A stretch of 55,614 bases of DNA from the NCBI GenBank assembly GCA_964469155.1, contig CAYXXU010000022.1, positions 1 through 55,614 of the forward strand. The letters are read 5' to 3'. The first letter of the stretch is position 1, and every line of letters starts with the position of its first letter. The position numbers and the translations under genes were made by a program. Shown piece by piece: positions 16,624-23,956 of the stretch. The notes beneath the pieces are model-generated. The model had not been told where the DNA came from. It saw only the letters and a program-made list of their open reading frames with translations, and did not search any database. The stretch is from CAIWKO01 sp964469155. GTDB taxonomy: Bacteria; Bacteroidota; Bacteroidia; Bacteroidales; CAIWKO01.

Positions 16624-17043
16624 TTAGTGAATAATTAAGTCTTTTTCTTTGTGATTTTTTGATCTTTTTCCTTTTCGAAAATTTATTAATAAATATCGTC
16701 CCGGTTCTGGTAAATTTATATCCTTTGCTCGAAACTCATTATCCTTTACTCGAAAGTCAATATCCTTTACTCGAAAGTCAATATCCTTTACTCGAAAGTC
16801 AATATCCTCTACTTCAAAGTCAATATCCTTTACTCGAAAGTCAATATCCTTTACTCGAAAGTCAATATCCTTTACTCGAAAGTCATTATCCTTTACTCGA
16901 AAGTCAATATCCTTTACTCGAAAGTCAATATCCTTCTCATCAGAGTCAAAATCCTTCACTCCGAAGCCCCCCCTGCCTTTTCCATTATTCCGGTCTGGTA
17001 ATATCCCGTTTGCAAAATTCAACTGACTATCTCTTTTTTCCAT
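16624..17043 (-). CDS. Heptad-repeat protein (12 x KDIDFRV-type units)
   Basis: 139 residues from the ATG at 17043, which has GGAAA five bases upstream; a start at 17085 is possible but lacks such a site. Residues 30-113 are twelve contiguous 7-residue units with consensus K-D-I-D-F-R-V. Charged and hydrophobic residues alternate, which suggests a beta-strand or solenoid stack rather than a coiled coil. The N-terminus (MEKRDSQLNF...GKGRGGFG) is polar and Gly-rich; the C-terminus is basic. No signal peptide. The gene lies 12 nt before the carboxypeptidase-regulatory-domain gene. The opposite strand is also open over the repeat, but the leader, the operon spacing and the flanking unique sequence favour the minus strand. 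Function unknown. Confidence 0.65.
   Translation of the reverse strand: MEKRDSQLNFANGILPDRNNGKGRGGFGVKDFDSDEKDIDFRVKDIDFRVKDNDFRVKDIDFRVKDIDFRVKDIDFEVEDIDFRVKDIDFRVKDIDFRVKDNEFRAKDINLPEPGRYLLINFRKGKRSKNHKEKDLIIH
16705..16956. repeat. 21-bp in-frame tandem repeat, 12 units
   Basis: Twelve head-to-tail 21-bp units (plus-strand core TACTCGAAAGTCAATATCCTT). The central units are nearly identical and the outer ones diverge. The unit length keeps the frame, so copy number can change without breaking the gene. Confidence 0.95.
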
Positions 17044-17181
17044 GACGTTTCCTGCTTCATTTTCAATGATACAAAAGTACATCACAAACGCTACGTGGTC
17101 AAGCGATTGGCTGCATTAGTTTTGCAACAAACTGAATTTGTTTTTACAGTCAACTGCATTCTGATTGCAGTGCTGCCATTT

Positions 17182-17463
17182 TCAGAGGGCGGCTGGAAAG
17201 GCAGAAGGTGTTTGTTTCACAAATCCGATAATGATGGTGAAGTTGCCCGGTACAGTATATTGGTAGGTTTTCAGGCGTTTGTTATAAATAATATCCACCC
17301 CAAAGGGCTCGACATACGCACGCAGCGTGTTAATGTCTTCGAGTAGGGTACGTTCACAACAATTCATAATTGAGGCAAAGGTTTTAACATCGCCGGTTTT
17401 GCCCTGTGAAATCAGCTGATCCATTTTGAGCAGATATTGGATCATGTAGTCAGGATTTTTCAT
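17182..17463 (-). CDS. Small helix-turn-helix protein
   Basis: 93 residues from the ATG at 17463; the upstream ATG at 17499 would add 12 residues. Residues ~8-55 (LKMDQLISQGKTGDVKTFASIMNCCERTLLEDINTLRAY) read as a DeoR/HTH_11-like winged helix: a trihelical core with ERTLLEDINTLR as recognition helix. The tail (VDIIYNKRLKTYQYTVPG) gives the wing. No ligand or effector domain. It lies on the same strand 138 nt upstream of the heptad-repeat gene and may regulate that pair. Promoter target unknown. Confidence 0.6.
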   Translation of the reverse strand: MKNPDYMIQYLLKMDQLISQGKTGDVKTFASIMNCCERTLLEDINTLRAYVEPFGVDIIYNKRLKTYQYTVPGNFTIIIGFVKQTPSAFPAAL

Positions 17464-17902
17464 GATCGTAAAATTTTTCGCAATAACGTAGATTTTCAAA
17501 ATTTATTGCAAAAAAAACGAATCGTATGAAAAAATATTTTCAGGAGGAGATGGAGAAATGGAATGTGATAAAAGGCAAAAAATGTCTGAACCACTATTTA
17601 TTTGAATAGGAACGAAGGTGGAGGAGATGGAAGACGGATAAATTAAACAGGACAGGGAAAACATTTCTAAGCCAGCAGGGGTGACGGAGGGAAAAATGGA
17701 TATTTGGAAGGTCGGAATGATGGAATATGAAGTCAGGGAAAAATGTCTGAACCGCCCCCGACACTTCGTGCCGGAACAGTTGAAATGATCGTATTGACCG
17801 GAAAACCAGGAAAAGCCTGAGAGAATGGAGAGGCGGAGGCCTTCGCCGAAAGAGATAAATAGAATAAAGCTCTATAACCGTTTTTTGTTTTTATAAAATT
17901 AT
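17464..17902. other. Gene-free stretch
   Basis: No credible open reading frame or RNA recognised. The word AAAATGTCTGAACC occurs at about 17579 and 17741, and GGAAAACATTTC near 17657 is shared with the ~80-bp repeats at 19661 and 21129. This suggests decayed repeat sequence. Confidence 0.4.
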
Positions 17903-17910
17903 TACCTTTG
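17903..17910 (+). promoter_or_regulatory. Bacteroidota -7 box (TACCTTTG)
   Basis: An exact TAnnTTTG match 25 nt before the LRR gene start. A TTTG at 17884-17887 could be the -33 element, though the 15-nt gap is short. Confidence 0.5.
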
Positions 17911-17935
17911 ATTTTAATTCAAAACTTTACTCATC

Positions 17936-19459
17936 ATGAACGATCTGGATATTATTAAAAGAATTGAGAAGCAAACCGCTATCAAGTTAGGTAATGAAGC
18001 GGATAAAGACGCTGACTGGAATAATTTTCATGGACACTTCAAACTCGACAAAAATGAAAGTGTAACAGAAGTCTTAATGGGTGGTAACAAATTTGCTAAA
18101 AATAAATTCGCCCGGTTTGTCAGTCTTTTATCCGAACTAAAAAGTTTGACAACTTTCATTTCCTATTACGAAAAGATTCCCAACCTTGAACCTTTTAGTC
18201 AATTGGTGAATTTGCGGGTACTTGAACTTCCAAATAATAAAATTATTGACCTGACCCCGCTTAAATCACTGAAAAAACTGACCGAACTGAATCTTTACTA
18301 TAATCCGGTTGAAGACCTGACACCACTCAAAGATTTGAAGGAACTAAGAAGGCTGAATTTAACCAGCACAAAAGTGATGGACCTTTCACCGCTCAGAAAC
18401 CTTAAAAAATTAACTTTTCTCGAAATGGAATCTACAAAGCTGGAAAGTATTGCTCCATTAAAAGGACTACCAGAACTCCGGGAACTTCACATGTCCTATA
18501 ACAAGCTCAACGATATTTCGGCACTCGAAGATTTGCCCAAACTTGAAATTGCCATACTGGATGAAAATAAAATTGAAAATATTCCGATATTGAAAAACAC
18601 CGGTAATCTGAAAATTCTGGATCTCTGTGAAAATAAAAAGATTACGGATATATCAGGATTGGCAGGAGCAAAAAACCTTAAGGAACTGCATTTGCTTGGA
18701 AACAAAGTTGCGGACATCACTGCCTTACAAGAAATGACCCTCATGGTTACACTAGATCTGTCGTACAACAAGGTGACTGATATTGCGCCATTAAGAAAAC
18801 TTATTCAACTGCGTGATTTGGATTTATTGACAAATAAAATAATCGATTGTTCCCCGCTTTCAGAATTGAAACAACTTAAAAATTTAAGTCTTGGAAAAAA
18901 CCGCATAAAACATATTACCGGACTTGAAAAACTAACCTCTCTGGAAATTCTGGATTTGGGTCAAAACCGTATCAGTGATATTTCGGCATTGAAAAACATG
19001 AGGAAGTGTATGTTTCTTGAATTAAATGACAATCCGCTGACAGATATCTCCCCCTTGTCAGAATTGAACAATATCTGCAAACTGTATCTTGATGGCTGTA
19101 AGGTCAGCGATATTTCTGCACTAAAGAAGGTGCACTATATGCAAGACCTTTCACTAATTTGTAACCCTGTCGAAGATCTTTCGCCCCTGTTGGGCATTCG
19201 CGAAATGAAACACCTGCAACTGAGCTGCCCTGTTAAAGATTTCAAAACACTGGAAGCCCTTTTTGCCAAACACAAGAAGTTTACACTACATTATAAAGGA
19301 CCCCTGATCATAACAGATGTAGATCATAAAGTGGGTATTAAAGGCGAAAAAGCTATAAAAAAGAAAATTGAAGATCAGGAAAATAAAAACCAGCCCGTGA
19401 ATCTTTCAAACAAAACTCTTTTACACAGAAGCAGGGGCGATAAAACCTGGTATTATTAG
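17936..19459 (+). CDS. Leucine-rich-repeat protein of the SDS22/internalin type, cytoplasmic
   Basis: 507 residues. After a ~60-residue cap come about seventeen 21-23-residue leucine-rich repeats (~65-450) with consensus LxxLxxLxxLxLxxNxIxDIxPL, for example LTELNLYYNPVEDLTPLKDL. This is the SDS22-like subclass also found in internalins. No signal peptide, membrane segment or T9SS domain, so it should act inside the cell, most likely as a protein-binding solenoid. The basic tail (KKKIEDQENK...HRSRGDKTWYY) is not recognised. It has its own promoter; the next gene, an AAA+ ATPase, is on the same strand 441 nt away. Partner unknown. Confidence 0.85.
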   Translation: MNDLDIIKRIEKQTAIKLGNEADKDADWNNFHGHFKLDKNESVTEVLMGGNKFAKNKFARFVSLLSELKSLTTFISYYEKIPNLEPFSQLVNLRVLELPNNKIIDLTPLKSLKKLTELNLYYNPVEDLTPLKDLKELRRLNLTSTKVMDLSPLRNLKKLTFLEMESTKLESIAPLKGLPELRELHMSYNKLNDISALEDLPKLEIAILDENKIENIPILKNTGNLKILDLCENKKITDISGLAGAKNLKELHLLGNKVADITALQEMTLMVTLDLSYNKVTDIAPLRKLIQLRDLDLLTNKIIDCSPLSELKQLKNLSLGKNRIKHITGLEKLTSLEILDLGQNRISDISALKNMRKCMFLELNDNPLTDISPLSELNNICKLYLDGCKVSDISALKKVHYMQDLSLICNPVEDLSPLLGIREMKHLQLSCPVKDFKTLEALFAKHKKFTLHYKGPLIITDVDHKVGIKGEKAIKKKIEDQENKNQPVNLSNKTLLHRSRGDKTWYY

Positions 19460-19570
19460 CCGTATGCTCAAACCCGACAATTACCTTTGAATGACGAAAC
19501 AGGTTCAGGAAGATCGTCGGATTATACCGATAGCACTAATAATATGGTCTAATGTCATCTCCGCTTCATG

Positions 19571-19650
19571 ATACCATTTATTAGTAGCATCGGCATTAAC
19601 CTTGGTAACTTATTTTTTAGATTAGACTAAAAAATAAAAACAAATGGTAT
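19571..19650. repeat. Nested inverted repeats
   Basis: Outer arms ATACCATTT (19571-19579) and AAATGGTAT (19642-19650) enclose inner perfect 11-bp arms TTATTTTTTAG (19610-19620) and CTAAAAAATAA (19627-19637). The structure lies between the LRR gene and the first ~80-bp direct repeat and could be the end of a small mobile or rearranged segment. Confidence 0.5.
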
Positions 19651-19660
19651 TATTTGCAAG

Positions 19661-19742
19661 ACGGGGAATACATCCGCCGCGGCGGACTCCGCCGGCAGCA
19701 GGGATTTTAAGCAGCACGGGGAAAACATTTCCCGAGCGGAGA
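19661..19742. repeat. ~80-bp direct repeat, copy 1
   Basis: Shares about 80 bp with 21129-21205 (ACGGGGAATACATCCGCCGC at the left; GGAAAACATTTC near the right), differing by a few substitutions and a short indel. It contains a palindromic CCGCCGCGGCGG core and is clearly GC-richer than its surroundings. It lies upstream of the AAA+ gene. Confidence 0.85.
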
Positions 19743-19836
19743 ATGGCCACACGATAGAATCGTACGGCAGCGATGCATACCCTTACAATTCGAGGCAGCA
19801 TGAGGGTCATTGTGTGTAAGTATTGTAATTTATTAT

Positions 19837-19844
19837 TATATTTG
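19837..19844 (+). promoter_or_regulatory. Bacteroidota -7 box (TATATTTG)
   Basis: An exact TAnnTTTG match 56 nt before the AAA+ gene start, downstream of the first direct repeat. Confidence 0.45.
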
Positions 19845-19900
19845 CTTACAAAATTGTTAGGGCTAACAAATTATAAAAACATTATACAAACAAAAAAATT

Positions 19901-21043
19901 ATGGACCTGATTAAAGATTTCGGTAAGGACCTTGATTCAAAATGCCTTGAAAATTTAAAAAAATATATTGAGAATAAACCTGAATGGATACTTGGAGAAG
20001 AAGGCACTTTAAATGACGAAATGCTTTATACCGTGATGACAGGCGAACTGGCGTTTTCTATTCATCTCGCCAGCTATATTAATAAAAAAATATTTTTTGA
20101 AAACTTGCTCAAATCTGAAAAGTTCAATGCCACTGTAATAAAAATTGAAGATCAGGTAAAAAGAAAAGATTTCCTGCAGACAAGAGGCAGGGAAATGGGT
20201 TTTTTAATTTTTGTGGACCCCGATATTTTAATTGTTTCAACGGGATCTACTTTTATTTATTATTGCAAGAATACCGATAAAAAACTTCTGCGGGATGTTG
20301 TATTGTTGGCACAAGCATCAAAAAAGAAAAAAAAGCCAAAAGCTGACAATTTCTGCATGATCACCAATAATAAATTTGGTCGTGGACTAGACTTAAAGAC
20401 ATTTAAGATAAAGCCTTACAAGGTCGACATAGCACTTAATTATAACGACGATTTTGCTGAAGTTGATGTAAAGATCCGCACATTTTTAAACGAGCCCAAC
20501 ACCAACGGAATCATATTATTGCATGGCAAACCCGGAACAGGCAAAACTTCTTACGTGCGCTATCTGATAAAGAGCCTTGATAAACTGATCATCTATATTC
20601 CGCTGCACCTGATGGATATACTGAGCGATCCCGGTTTTCTCGAATTTATGGCCAACTATGACAAGAGTATTCTGATCATTGAAGATTGCGAAGATATGTT
20701 ACGGCCCCGGCAAGACACCCAGTTTACAAACCAATCGCTCACCAATCTGCTTAACCTGGGCGATGGACTGCTTTCGGATGCTTTGTGCATTAAGGTGATC
20801 TGCACTTTCAACGCCGACTTGCACGATATTGACCAGGCAATACTGCGAAAAGGACGAATGATTGCCCGATATGAATTTAAAGAACTTTCGCTCCAAAAAA
20901 CCCAGCAACTATTAACCTCTCTGGATAAAAATATCACCGCCGCCGCGCCTATGACGTTGGCAGATATTTATAATGCCGAAAACAATGATTTCAGCACAAA
21001 AAAATCGTCTTCAAAAATTGGTTATACCGCCAATAAAAATTGA
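19901..21043 (+). CDS. BCS1-like AAA+ ATPase
   Basis: 380 residues. The ~190-residue N-terminal domain is not recognised and has no membrane helix. The AAA+ module has Walker A GKPGTGKT (209-216), Walker B ILIIEDCED (257-265), sensor-1 N304 (TFNADL) and the arginine motif RKGRM (316-320). The spacing and the IEDCED/RKGRM pattern resemble BCS1-like ATPases, which remodel or translocate protein substrates. The C-terminal alpha lid is followed by a short polar tail. The gene lies alone between two ~80-bp direct repeats, suggesting it belongs to a gained or rearranged segment. Substrate unknown. Confidence 0.82.
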   Translation: MDLIKDFGKDLDSKCLENLKKYIENKPEWILGEEGTLNDEMLYTVMTGELAFSIHLASYINKKIFFENLLKSEKFNATVIKIEDQVKRKDFLQTRGREMGFLIFVDPDILIVSTGSTFIYYCKNTDKKLLRDVVLLAQASKKKKKPKADNFCMITNNKFGRGLDLKTFKIKPYKVDIALNYNDDFAEVDVKIRTFLNEPNTNGIILLHGKPGTGKTSYVRYLIKSLDKLIIYIPLHLMDILSDPGFLEFMANYDKSILIIEDCEDMLRPRQDTQFTNQSLTNLLNLGDGLLSDALCIKVICTFNADLHDIDQAILRKGRMIARYEFKELSLQKTQQLLTSLDKNITAAAPMTLADIYNAENNDFSTKKSSSKIGYTANKN

Positions 21044-21128
21044 TATCTGTTAAGATCAGGAAGTAGAGTGACATGCCTGTAGCGAAGCAAAAGAAGACCG
21101 CTGCCGCGCGGGAAAGATTTAACAAAGG

Positions 21129-21205
21129 ACGGGGAATACATCCGCCGCGGCAGACTCCGCCGGCGGGGATTTTAAGCAGCACGAGGAAAACATTTCCCCG
21201 AGAGC
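21129..21205. repeat. ~80-bp direct repeat, copy 2
   Basis: The second copy of the 19661-19742 repeat in the same orientation, 86 nt after the AAA+ stop and just before the end of the minus-strand 115-aa gene. Confidence 0.85.
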
Positions 21206-21214
21206 GAGGGAAGG

Positions 21215-21562
21215 CTATTTATGAAATGCTTCAAAACGCAACATGTCTTTATTTAGAAAATGATGGGCCATTGTTCTATGAATACCCTCTGAACCAATTG
21301 GTGGATTTTTTAATCCATTTTGAAGAATATCGGCAGCTAATTCAATTACATAATCGCTTTCTATTTCATCAAATAAATTGCAACCAAAAATTTCGTCCAA
21401 TTCTTCAGTTAATTGTTGATAAGAAATTTGTTTTAGTACAAAGAAATAATCTTCTAATATAAATTCAGGGTCTTCTTCAAATTGTAGTAAAAAGTCGTTT
21501 TGAGTTTCAACGGGTAATTCTTTGAAAGAATAATTGTTTTCAGGGCTGAAACTTAACATCAT
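21215..21562 (-). CDS. Unknown 115-residue acidic protein downstream of HNH nuclease
   Basis: Not recognised. It is acidic, predicted mainly helical, and has no signal peptide or cysteine motif. Its start (two adjacent ATGs, 21562 and 21559) lies inside the end of the HNH gene, overlapping by 20-23 nt, so translation is likely coupled. Position and charge would suit an inhibitor, immunity or accessory subunit for the nuclease, but this is inference from context only. The base composition is AT-rich like the rest of this operon. Confidence 0.6.
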   Translation of the reverse strand: MMLSFSPENNYSFKELPVETQNDFLLQFEEDPEFILEDYFFVLKQISYQQLTEELDEIFGCNLFDEIESDYVIELAADILQNGLKNPPIGSEGIHRTMAHHFLNKDMLRFEAFHK

Positions 21563-22316
21563 TATGATATTGTAAAAACACTTTGTCTGGAAGGAATCTT
21601 GATGGCAAAATGATAGGTTGGTTGTCGTACAAGAGAAAAAAGTTTTGAATATTTCCTTCTTTGTTTTGTTTCTTAAGTATGGACGAAATTTTGATTTTGT
21701 ATTCAGGGGTAATTGTTATATAACCCACTTCAAATGCCCTATCATGAAGCCCATTTATTGCAATACCGTTTTGTGGATTTAATCTTTCCTGCTCGTTTTT
21801 TGCCCAAGGAATAATATGGCTTGCAACAAGTAATTCCGGAATCATAATGCCAGTAATAGCACATTTGCCTGAATAGTTGGCAAGAACTATTTGTCTAAAA
21901 ACATTTTGATTTACTCTTGTTTTTACTTCTCTTAATTTAGTTTCTCCTTTTAGATCTTCTATTCCAGTGAGCACTTTTGAAAATTTATTTTCGATAGTAA
22001 CATTTTCTTTTGTTGCTAGAATTCTCTCGCTTTCAAAAAGCAAATCTTCCTTATTATTAATGAACTCGTTCCAAATTGGTTCAACTTGCTTTCTACCCCC
22101 TGGAAGCCCCCCGATTCCTCTTTGTTGGTGGTATGGGTCAACACTTGCAAAATTATTTAGGCGCATTGCAATTGAACTTGGTGTTCGTCCTAAAATATTG
22201 GCCAAATGAATTATTTCAGGAGTTCGAGAATGAAGTTTTCCAAATGATAATTTTAAATACAAGTTTAAAGCTAAAATTAGCTCTTCTCTAGTCCAAAGTC
22301 TATTTACTTCTTTCAT
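21540..22316 (-). CDS. HNH endonuclease (HNH_2 / putative restriction-endonuclease type)
   Basis: 258 residues. The N-terminal ~95 residues (LWTREELILALNLYLKL...LGRTPSSIAMRLNNFASVDP) form a helical, probably DNA-binding region characteristic of this subgroup. The C-terminal nuclease has C152 (KCAITG), H167 (ASHIIPWA), N183 (LNPQNGIAIN) and H191 (GLHDRAFE), a complete HNH/beta-beta-alpha-metal core. The family is annotated as restriction-endonuclease-like. The start overlaps the zinc-ribbon gene by ATGA and the end overlaps the 115-aa gene. No methyltransferase is visible in the window, so either the target is modified DNA, protection comes from elsewhere, or it is not a classical R-M enzyme. 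Confidence 0.82.
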   Translation of the reverse strand: MKEVNRLWTREELILALNLYLKLSFGKLHSRTPEIIHLANILGRTPSSIAMRLNNFASVDPYHQQRGIGGLPGGRKQVEPIWNEFINNKEDLLFESERILATKENVTIENKFSKVLTGIEDLKGETKLREVKTRVNQNVFRQIVLANYSGKCAITGIMIPELLVASHIIPWAKNEQERLNPQNGIAINGLHDRAFEVGYITITPEYKIKISSILKKQNKEGNIQNFFLLYDNQPIILPSRFLPDKVFLQYHNDVKFQP

Positions 22317-22510
22317 AATAACGCTCCGTTGTCAAAATCAATATCATATTCCATTATAAACTCAAATTCACATTTCTCATTCGGACACTTGTGAAATTGT
22401 GTTTTATCTTTCGTAAAATATAAATCTATAATTATATCGGACCTTACTCCACATTTTGGGCAAGTTGTAGGTTGGTCTGAGAAAATATAGACATCATAAG
22501 GGTTATACAT
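22313..22510 (-). CDS. Small zinc-ribbon protein
   Basis: 65 residues with two cysteine pairs, C17/C20 (CPKC) and C42/C47 (CPNEKC), the spacing of a zinc ribbon. The C-terminus is acidic. It is the first gene of the overlapping three-gene operon and its stop overlaps the HNH start (ATGA). It begins ~40 nt from the point where the vsr remnant ends. Possible roles are nucleic-acid recognition or an accessory to the nuclease. Function unknown. Confidence 0.65.
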   Translation of the reverse strand: MYNPYDVYIFSDQPTTCPKCGVRSDIIIDLYFTKDKTQFHKCPNEKCEFEFIMEYDIDFDNGALL

Positions 22511-22546
22511 TGTTGAACAAATACTTTTGTGTAAAGGTATAAAAAG

Positions 22547-22740
22547 TCATGCACAAAAATAATGGTTTTATATTTGGGCAAAACCATATCGGGTTTACCC
22601 GGGAGGTCTTTTGCGTGCAGACGGTAACGGAAACCATGGGCAAAAAGGAAGCGGCGCACCAGCATCTCAGGTTTGGTATCCTTGCCTTTTATGCGGCTCA
22701 TATTTTATGAGCGGGTCGCCTTATCATGCACATCAGTCAT
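22547..22740 (-). pseudogene. vsr: Broken vsr (very short patch repair endonuclease), 5' part only
   Basis: Reading the minus strand from the ATG at 22740 gives MTDVHDKATRS, an in-frame TAA at 22705-22707, then NMSRIKGKDTKPEMLVRRF, RYRLHAKDLPGKPDMVLPKY and IIFVH. This is the conserved first half of Vsr. The family continues with GCFWHGH and the catalytic residues, but homology stops at IIFVH, and the HNH operon leader takes over. The gene therefore has both a nonsense codon and a 3' truncation. Vsr normally nicks at T:G mismatches made by Dcm-type methylation; no dcm is nearby. Confidence 0.85.
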
Positions 22741-22792
22741 GCTGTAAAGATAGAAAAACTCAGGAAAAAAGGCAGGAATTGAATTAAGAAGG

Positions 22793-22847
22793 CTGTAATA
22801 TTGTCGTCCATCCTTTAGGACAGGAGGCAAAGACGACAATATTACAG
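22793..22847. repeat. 16-bp perfect inverted repeat
   Basis: CTGTAATATTGTCGTC (22793-22808) and its exact reverse complement (22832-22847) with a 23-nt spacer that itself has a small TCCT/AGGA hairpin. Located upstream of the vsr remnant. Confidence 0.85.
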
Positions 22848-22854
22848 ACTTTTC

Positions 22855-22887
22855 ACCCGTAGTATGGCTCAAAGCCATGATACGGGT
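22855..22887. repeat. REP-like palindrome, copy 1
   Basis: ACCCGTAGTATGGCT-CAA-AGCCATGATACGGGT is a hairpin with about 13 paired bases. Related copies are at 24095-24127 and, worn, at 15297. It precedes a tandem GGCTTGTGGCTCAT duplication (22905-22932). Confidence 0.75.
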
Positions 22888-22978
22888 ATCTTCTCATGAA
22901 CATCGTGGCTTGTGGCTCATGGCTTGTGGCTCTAATGCCTTACTTTTTACCTTTCCCCTTATCCCGCCAACTCAAAAT

Positions 22979-23956
22979 CTATGGCAGGGCATTTAATTGT
23001 GTGATCAGATCAGCTTGTGTTGTTAAAACCGGAGCCACCGTTAATGCTTGGCCGTTGTGGATGGTAAGTGTCGTAAAGCTGGAATAGAGGTCGGTACCCA
23101 TTTGTGAGACGGAAATAACAGTAGCATTGATTCCTACAGGGACAGAATATCCGCCGCCCAGGCTAAAAACGTAATTATTATAGTAACTGAGTTTTGCAGC
23201 CAGATTCATATTGCTAAAAACAATAAAAACAGCCGTATTTGTGTTGTTATAGAGGGTTGGAACGGTTACAGAGACATCAGTCAAAGGTTGCTGACTATAA
23301 AAATAATCGCAATTGATCCAGTTTAATGAATCAGCAGGTAAATTATAGTAGAACGTGCTGTTTGAAGAATCATAAACGGGTTGGCTGACCACATTATAAG
23401 TTGAATCACTGATCGAATCAGGCAAATTCCAAACCATCATATTTCTCTGAACATCAAATTTACCATAATAGGTCCGCATCAGATAACCCGTAACGGAAGC
23501 AGGTTTTGGATAAGCTATTCCCAGGTACCTATAGGGTGCTATTTTAAGTTGATTTCCGTTTTGCTTTGCATTTATGTACACCATGCCCCCTGATATTAAA
23601 TTTCCGTCTGAGGCCATCGTTGTGACATTTGACAATATCATATCCTTTTTCGAATAGATTTCTTTCAACTCCAACTGAATGGTTCCGGTAACATAATGAT
23701 TCGATTGATCTAAAAAAGTATTAGCATAAATGTTAATTCTTGTGCCCTTGTTTCCTGTCACCATTTGATAAACACCGGCATTTACATCAAAAAACTGGGA
23801 AGCAACCATATTCTGGTTAAAGAATCCTGAAATTTTTGTAGTATCTGCAGTATTGTTCTCAACATTATTATCATTTTTTTTGCATCCGTAAAATGAAGCT
23901 GCAAACAGGATAAAAACAGTGAAAAATGTGAGCAGGGCAAATATTGACTTCTTCAT
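22979..23956 (-). CDS. Hypothetical lipoprotein
   Basis: 325 residues. A type II signal peptide with lipobox FYGC places the lipidated cysteine at residue 25, followed by a KKND stretch. The mature protein is beta-rich (Tyr, Asn and Ser abundant) and not recognised; GGMVYINAKQNGNQLKI recalls beta-sandwich lipoproteins of Bacteroidota. It sits alone between two repeat-rich gaps. Likely anchored in the outer or inner membrane facing the periplasm or surface. Function unknown. Confidence 0.75.
   Translation of the reverse strand: MKKSIFALLTFFTVFILFAASFYGCKKNDNNVENNTADTTKISGFFNQNMVASQFFDVNAGVYQMVTGNKGTRINIYANTFLDQSNHYVTGTIQLELKEIYSKKDMILSNVTTMASDGNLISGGMVYINAKQNGNQLKIAPYRYLGIAYPKPASVTGYLMRTYYGKFDVQRNMMVWNLPDSISDSTYNVVSQPVYDSSNSTFYYNLPADSLNWINCDYFYSQQPLTDVSVTVPTLYNNTNTAVFIVFSNMNLAAKLSYYNNYVFSLGGGYSVPVGINATVISVSQMGTDLYSSFTTLTIHNGQALTVAPVLTTQADLITQLNALP

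Noticed and set aside
16705..16956. A CRISPR array
   Set aside because: The 21-bp units are contiguous without spacers, keep an open frame and are not palindromic.
16659..17045. A plus-strand reading frame of YPLLESQ repeats over the 21-bp tandem repeat
   Set aside because: Any 21-bp repeat without stops opens several frames. The minus frame has a ribosome-binding-like leader, a unique N- and C-terminus and a 12-nt spacing to the next gene, so it is preferred.
19622..21182. Two short minus-strand frames starting MLLKIPA-GGV and containing RGGCIPR at the ~80-bp repeats
   Set aside because: The similarity comes only from the DNA repeat itself; the frames diverge outside it and lack leaders, so they are not a protein family.
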